A stretch of DNA of 38,060 bases from NCBI GenBank assembly GCA_030527105.1, contig JAUNBK010000008.1, positions 1 through 38,060 on the forward strand, in the 5' to 3' direction. A model generated the notes under the pieces. It saw only the letters and a program-made list of their open reading frames with translations, was not told the DNA's origin and searched no databases. Source of the stretch: Planctomycetia bacterium. Its GTDB lineage: Bacteria; Planctomycetota; Planctomycetia; Pirellulales; Thermoguttaceae. The first letter of the stretch is position 1. Every line of letters begins with the position of its first letter. The translations under genes and the position numbers were made by a program. Of the stretch, positions 34,282 through 38,060 are shown piece by piece.

Positions 34282-34774
34282 ATTTTGTCGTGGAGCGTAT
34301 GTTTTGCCGCTCTTGACGGTTGTTTTCACTCTTGGTCTTTCCAACTTTGCTCTGGCGGACGAGGATATTGATGAGATTCTTGCACAACCTATCGACGAAG
34401 TCAGCGCGGAATTGCTAGACGTCACTTTTCGTGTCTTGGAAGAAATGGATATCATTGAATCCTATTCCGAGTTGGATGTTGAGGAGGGGAGTGGTTTGAT
34501 TGGGTATCAGGTCATTTATGAAGGTTTGAAGTACATTGTTGTTGCGGACAACTTGGACGTTCATGTGGCGTGTACCTTCGAAGACAAACCCTCTAGATCG
34601 CGAATTAACGAATGGAACAAAGACCATCGTTTCACCCGTGCGTTTATTACTGAGGAAGGAAAAGCTCGTATTATGTGCGACATCGGAGCGACCGGAACGA
34701 CGGTGAGGAACCTCCTCGCGAATCTCGCATTGGGATTGAACTCGGGGAAAAAATTCTATAACGAGGTTTTGTAA
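34268..34774 (+). CDS. Exported YbjN-like protein 1
   Basis: A 168-residue protein with a signal peptide (AYVLPLLTVVFTLGLSNFALA, cleavage near residue 30). The mature part has the YbjN alpha/beta fold: VTFRVLEEMDIIESYSELD, YEGLKYIVVADNLDVHVACTF, and RINEWNKDHRFTRAFI, the most conserved block. YbjN proteins resemble type III secretion chaperones and have been tied to stress regulation; secreted forms are less studied. GGAG lies 5 nt before the ATG. It leads a pair with the next gene (47 bp apart). Confidence 0.78.
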   Translation: MRFYKFCRGAYVLPLLTVVFTLGLSNFALADEDIDEILAQPIDEVSAELLDVTFRVLEEMDIIESYSELDVEEGSGLIGYQVIYEGLKYIVVADNLDVHVACTFEDKPSRSRINEWNKDHRFTRAFITEEGKARIMCDIGATGTTVRNLLANLALGLNSGKKFYNEVL

Positions 34775-34821
34775 TCCGGTTCCCGTTCAAAAGCAACTAA
34801 CCTATTATCAGGAGACAAATA

Positions 34822-35283
34822 ATGAAAACAAAATTTGGTTTGGGAACGACTATCTTTGCGATGATTTTCGGACTTGCGACCACCGCGATGGCGCAGGATG
34901 TGATCGAGAAAATGAGCGCGAAGCAAATTGAGGGGATTCTTGACTCTCTCGCTGACAAGGATCTGATCTCGAGTTATGAAGAACTTGATGCGGTAAACAC
35001 CTACAAGCTCAAAATCGAAGGCGTGAATGTTCTGCTTTTTAACAATGGTGACGACATGCGACTTTACGTCGGTTTCAATACCGAGTCGGGAATTTCCCTA
35101 GCGAAAATCAATGAGTGGAACCGGGATAATTACTTCAGCCACGCGTATATTGATGATGACAAAGATCCCTGTTTGGAATCCGACCTTCTCCTTACAGGTG
35201 GAGTTACGGAAAAGGTCGTTCAACGCTGGATTCTCCGTTTTGGCATTGCCGTTCTGCTATTCCAGGATTCTTTCTCTAAGTGA
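34822..35283 (+). CDS. Exported YbjN-like protein 2
   Basis: A 153-residue paralog of the preceding protein. A signal peptide (FGLGTTIFAMIFGLATTAMAQ, cleavage near residue 25) is followed by SAKQIEGILDSLADKDLISSYEELD in two adjoining parts, VNVLLFNNGDDMRLYVGF, and the conserved KINEWNRDNYFSHAYIDDD. It ends with ILRFGIAVLLFQDSF. AGGAGA lies 7 nt before the ATG, stronger than for the first protein. The tandem pair suggests a heterodimer or dosage duplication, which is inference. Confidence 0.82.
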   Translation: MKTKFGLGTTIFAMIFGLATTAMAQDVIEKMSAKQIEGILDSLADKDLISSYEELDAVNTYKLKIEGVNVLLFNNGDDMRLYVGFNTESGISLAKINEWNRDNYFSHAYIDDDKDPCLESDLLLTGGVTEKVVQRWILRFGIAVLLFQDSFSK

Positions 35284-35367
35284 GAACACGATAAGCTCGG
35301 CTTCACGATACTGTCTCATTCTGCATTCGTGGAGCCGACAACCTCATTCCAGACAAATCCCCCCAAT

Positions 35368-35471
35368 TTACTCGTCCTCCTTTAAATCCCGGTTTTCACG
35401 ACGTTTTGCGAGCCGTGGTGCACAGCTCCGACGACCGACGATACCGGAAATTTCAACGCGAAGTATTATAA
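35368..35471 (+). repeat. Dispersed palindromic repeat, copy 9
   Basis: Forward-orientation copy: TTTACTCGTCCTCCTTTAAA, CCCGGTTTTCACGACG, core GAGCCGTGGTGCACAGCTCC, then ACCGGAAATTTCAACGCG and GTATTATAA. It lies about 85 bp past the second YbjN-like gene. Confidence 0.9.
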
Positions 35472-35617
35472 CGATTCCTCAAAATCTTTTCTGGCACAAG
35501 ACTGAGCTATATTCAACGGGCATCTCTCGTTTTCTCTATAAAGTTTACAACCCACTATGGTAGAAGCCAGAACGTCACTTTTTCGAGGTGCGATCCAGGA
35601 CTGTCCCGCTCCCCCTC

Positions 35618-35645
35618 TTGACACTTGTTTCTGGTTTGGTACAAT
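35618..35645 (+). promoter_or_regulatory. Sigma70-type promoter of the DUF3592-like gene
   Basis: TTGACA at 35618-35623, a 16-nt spacer and TACAAT at 35640-35645. Transcription from it would pass through all of repeat copy 10 before reaching the gene. Confidence 0.75.
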
Positions 35646-35685
35646 ACCTTCTTGTCGAAAGAGTGGTTTCGACTTTGATTTTAGT

Positions 35686-35791
35686 GTATACTCGTTCTCC
35701 TTTAAAATTCCCGTTCTGCGCGACGTTTTCCAAGCCGTGGTGTAGCTCCGACGGCGGACGGAACGGGAGATTCCAACGCGAAGTATTATAA
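35686..35791 (+). repeat. Dispersed palindromic repeat, copy 10, inside a 5' leader
   Basis: Forward-orientation copy with perfect arm pairing CCCGTTC (35710-35716) with GAACGGG (35761-35767). It stands between the promoter at 35618-35645 and the start codon at 35817. Confidence 0.9.
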
Positions 35792-35816
35792 AACATTGAG
35801 CGAAAGCGAGGAATGA

Positions 35817-36809
35817 ATGACGTTCGACAACGACCGAATGAAGCCGGAAAATCTGTTCGACTCGGAGGAGGATGCTGGTGAGGCGTGCTCGTTCGAGGAA
35901 TTGGAACGGCTTCCGAATCCGCCTGCGGTGGAGCAACTCGCGCCGCCTCCGCGCAATGTCTCCGTGTGGGTGTGGTGTGAGCGGGCTTTTCTTGGCTCCA
36001 TGGGGTTCTTAGGCTGGGGGTTTTTCATGCTGGGTTCCATCGGGGTTGCCCTTGTCTGCTGCGATGTCGATTATTCCGACGCGATTCCGCCTTGTTTCAC
36101 GCAGTGGGAAGAACTCGCCACGCCGGGGAAAATAATTTCGTGCGAAGAATCGAACGTGAGCATCAACGGGCAGAGAATATATTGGATCGTGTGCGAATAC
36201 ACACTTCCAAACGGCGCAAAGAGAGAAACTTTGCTGCGTTGTCGAGGACATTATAGCGAGGGGGACGCGGTTCAGCTCAAGCGCTGGGGGAATTGCGTGC
36301 GTATTGTCGATGATCTGCCCGGGAGTTGGTACTCCAATGCGGTGATACTCCTTTTGCCTGCGCTTTTTCCGGTCGTTGGCATCGTTTTTCTCGTCTGTAC
36401 CTATCGTGCGGGGAAGAGGGATATCAACATCTTGCAAAATGGCGTCGCGGTGAAAGCGTGTGCCGTGGGTGCGACGCCGACGGGGACGAGCGTTAATGGT
36501 TTTCCCCAGCTGCGAGTCTCCTACCTTTTTGCTGGTCCCGACGGAGAGCGATGCATTTCTTCGATCAAAACGTACGATCAAACGCATTTTGAGGCAGCGA
36601 ACATGAAGTCCGAAACCGTTCTCTACGTTCCCGAGAAGCCGAGCAGAATTGTGGTGTTGGAAGATTTGCGCAAATCGATTTATCTCACACCCTCTGGGGA
36701 CATTGGACTTCGTGCCAGCAAGGTCGTTTGGCTCGCGTTTTTAGGGGCGCTTTTGGCGGCGTGGGGCGTGGCGATGTGGGCAATACTTTTTTATTTCTCA
36801 CCTTTTTGA
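35817..36809 (+). CDS. DUF3592-like membrane protein
   Basis: A 330-residue protein. After an acidic N-terminus (SEEDAGEACSFEELE) comes a membrane helix (about 58-79), then an outer domain with GKIISCEESNVSINGQRIYW and VCEYTLPNGAKRETLLRC, which resembles DUF3592, then a second helix (about 178-198), a similar second domain (GVAVKACAVGATPTG, LRVSYLFAGPDGERC) and a last helix (WLAFLGALLAAWGVAMWAILFYF). The two outer domains may be repeats of each other. The function of the family is unknown. GAGG lies 5 nt before the ATG at 35817; a later ATG at 35838 is possible. Confidence 0.72.
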   Translation: MTFDNDRMKPENLFDSEEDAGEACSFEELERLPNPPAVEQLAPPPRNVSVWVWCERAFLGSMGFLGWGFFMLGSIGVALVCCDVDYSDAIPPCFTQWEELATPGKIISCEESNVSINGQRIYWIVCEYTLPNGAKRETLLRCRGHYSEGDAVQLKRWGNCVRIVDDLPGSWYSNAVILLLPALFPVVGIVFLVCTYRAGKRDINILQNGVAVKACAVGATPTGTSVNGFPQLRVSYLFAGPDGERCISSIKTYDQTHFEAANMKSETVLYVPEKPSRIVVLEDLRKSIYLTPSGDIGLRASKVVWLAFLGALLAAWGVAMWAILFYFSPF

Positions 36810-36849
36810 ACGCCTCGTACTTTATACACAACCACAGGAATATCGAAAC

Positions 36850-38025
36850 ATGGACTCGTTTAATTTCGACGAAATCATTGATCGCACGCAGACAGGGAGC
36901 ATAAAATACGACTTGCGCGAGCCATTTGAGGCGCCGACCGATGCGATTCCACTTTGGGTTGCGGACATGGATTTTCGCACCGTTCCAGAGGTGGTCGAGG
37001 CGATGATTCGCGCGTCCCAACACGGAATTTTTGGGTACACGCACGCAGAGAATGCCTTTTTTGAGGCGCTTCACGATTGGATGGCGCACTATTTCGATTG
37101 GGAGACGCAGCGCGAAATGTGGGTGCAGACGCCCAATGTGATGTTCGGCGTGGCTGCCGCGATTCGGGTTCTCACTCGAGAGGATGATGGGGTCTTGATT
37201 CAAACTCCCGTTTATGATCCATTCATGCACGTCGTGACGCGAAACGCGAGGCGCGTGGTTATTAATGAATTGCGTCGGGATTCAGACGGGCGCTACGTTG
37301 TTGATTTTGAAGATTTCGAGGCGAAAATCGTGAAAAATCGACCAAAGGCGTTCCTTTTATGCTCGCCCCACAACCCCGTTGGCAGGGTGTGGTCTCGTGC
37401 CGAGCTTCTCAAAATGGGCGAAATTTGTTGCCAGCATGGAGTGAAAATCATTTCGGACGAAATCCATTTCGACTTCATTTATCCGGGCGCGTCGCACACC
37501 GTTTTTGCCACGCTCTCCGAGGAGTTGGCACAAAATTGTGTCGTCTGCACCTCGCCAACAAAGACGTTCAACTTGGCTGGGGTTCAAATCGCGAACATCT
37601 ACGCGCAAAATGCAGAAATTCATACTGCGCTGCGTGCGGAGTGCCAGAAATTTTGTTGGTACGGCGCGAATTCAATCGCGCTTGCCGCTGCCCAAGCCGC
37701 TTATCTCCACGGATACGCATGGCGCGACGCCTTGATCGCGTACCTTGGGGAGAATGTCGATTTCGTACGATCTTCTCTCAACTCAATGACGTCAAAAATC
37801 CACCTCACGCCCATCGAGGGAACGTATCTCCTCTGGTTGGATTGTTGCGCCCTCGAGAAAAGCGACGCGGAACTTAGGCGCTTCTTCCTCCAAGATGCGA
37901 AAATATGGTGCTCTCCCGGTGCCATCTATGGTCCCGGCGGCTCCGGCTTCATGCGGATGAACGTCGCCTGCCCTCGAAAAATACTCGAACGCGCCATGGG
38001 GCAATTGGCCAACGCGCTTGATTGA
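36850..38025 (+). CDS. patB: MalY/PatB-type PLP-dependent C-S lyase (aminotransferase class I/II fold)
   Basis: A 391-residue fold-type I PLP enzyme. Motifs are PLWVADMDFRT near the start (MalY/PatB signature), CSPHNPVGRVW with Asn175, ISDEIHFDFIYPG with Asp203, and SPTKTFNLAGVQIAN with the Schiff-base Lys238. The end has GSGFMRMNVACPR with the carboxylate-binding Arg. Members cleave cystathionine or other cysteine-S-conjugates to a thiol, pyruvate and ammonia in the cytoplasm; MalY also represses maltose genes in E. coli. It follows the DUF3592-like gene by 40 bp and may share its transcript. The ribosome binding site is weak. Substrate not readable. Confidence 0.93.
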   Translation: MDSFNFDEIIDRTQTGSIKYDLREPFEAPTDAIPLWVADMDFRTVPEVVEAMIRASQHGIFGYTHAENAFFEALHDWMAHYFDWETQREMWVQTPNVMFGVAAAIRVLTREDDGVLIQTPVYDPFMHVVTRNARRVVINELRRDSDGRYVVDFEDFEAKIVKNRPKAFLLCSPHNPVGRVWSRAELLKMGEICCQHGVKIISDEIHFDFIYPGASHTVFATLSEELAQNCVVCTSPTKTFNLAGVQIANIYAQNAEIHTALRAECQKFCWYGANSIALAAAQAAYLHGYAWRDALIAYLGENVDFVRSSLNSMTSKIHLTPIEGTYLLWLDCCALEKSDAELRRFFLQDAKIWCSPGAIYGPGGSGFMRMNVACPRKILERAMGQLANALD

Positions 38026-38060
38026 GCGAGAGCGTTGCGCAACTCGTGTGGCAACTCGTG

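Larger units (their letters stand above)
35284..35816. other. Intergenic region with two repeat copies and a promoter
   Basis: Repeat copies 9 and 10, in the same orientation, are about 215 bases apart. The stretch between them holds the promoter at 35618-35645 and no supported gene. Confidence 0.6.

Noticed and set aside
3317..35791. Repeat family as a CRISPR array
   Set aside because: Copies are kilobases apart, in both orientations, and vary in sequence; there are no regular spacers and no cas genes.

Overview
The window reads as chromosomal DNA of a planctomycete, most likely a Pirellulales-type lineage. The evidence is a Tat-exported Gfo/Idh/MocA oxidoreductase, secreted HEAT-repeat and glycosidase proteins, a Ser/Thr kinase with an extracellular sensor region, several SPFH membrane proteins, and small hypothetical genes next to csrA and folP that I recognise as planctomycete-like from memory only. 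No phage, plasmid, insertion sequence, CRISPR array, rRNA or tRNA was found.

Layout. 1-2.7 kb (minus strand): a membrane-anchored SurA/PpiD-like chaperone cut by the window edge, then two tandem pilin-like genes with hairpin terminators. 3.0-6.8 kb (plus): a truncated higB toxin, a Tat-exported oxidoreductase and an exported HEAT-repeat protein. 7.4-9.1 kb (minus): csrA with an upstream partner gene, then a decayed sialidase. 9.3-15.6 kb (minus): three SPFH/HflK-HflC-like genes followed by a P1B-type metal ATPase. 16.2-19.3 kb (minus): a transmembrane Ser/Thr kinase overlapping a small zinc-ribbon membrane protein. 19.7-22.9 kb (plus): a large secreted alpha-galactosidase-like enzyme. 22.9-28.0 kb (minus): CCA-adding enzyme, flavodoxin-fold oxidoreductase, C4 zinc-ribbon coiled coil, NRDE protein, UbiA prenyltransferase and a small coiled-coil protein. 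28.2-32.4 kb (plus): a large secreted protein, a small membrane protein and folP, whose end overlaps that of a convergent ferritin-like gene. 34.2-38.0 kb (plus): two exported YbjN-like proteins, a DUF3592-like membrane protein and a MalY/PatB C-S lyase.

The most unusual feature is a dispersed imperfect palindrome of about 100 bp. Nine clear copies and one decayed copy lie in both orientations, all between genes. The core is strongly conserved and the arms vary in a compensatory way, so a hairpin is being kept. One copy ends the truncated higB, one sits directly before the sialidase start codon and supplies its ribosome binding site, one interrupts the SPFH operon, and one lies between a promoter and its gene. 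It behaves like an ERIC/RUP/MITE-type element, but I recognise no named family.

The second candidate system is the SPFH-SPFH-SPFH-P1B ATPase operon. Its ATPase has a CPG metal-site motif instead of CPC, and one SPFH protein starts with a natural run of eight histidines. This suggests a metal-handling membrane microdomain, which is inference. Several long open frames antisense to real genes (HEAT, ATPase, large secreted protein) were judged to be shadows of biased codon use.
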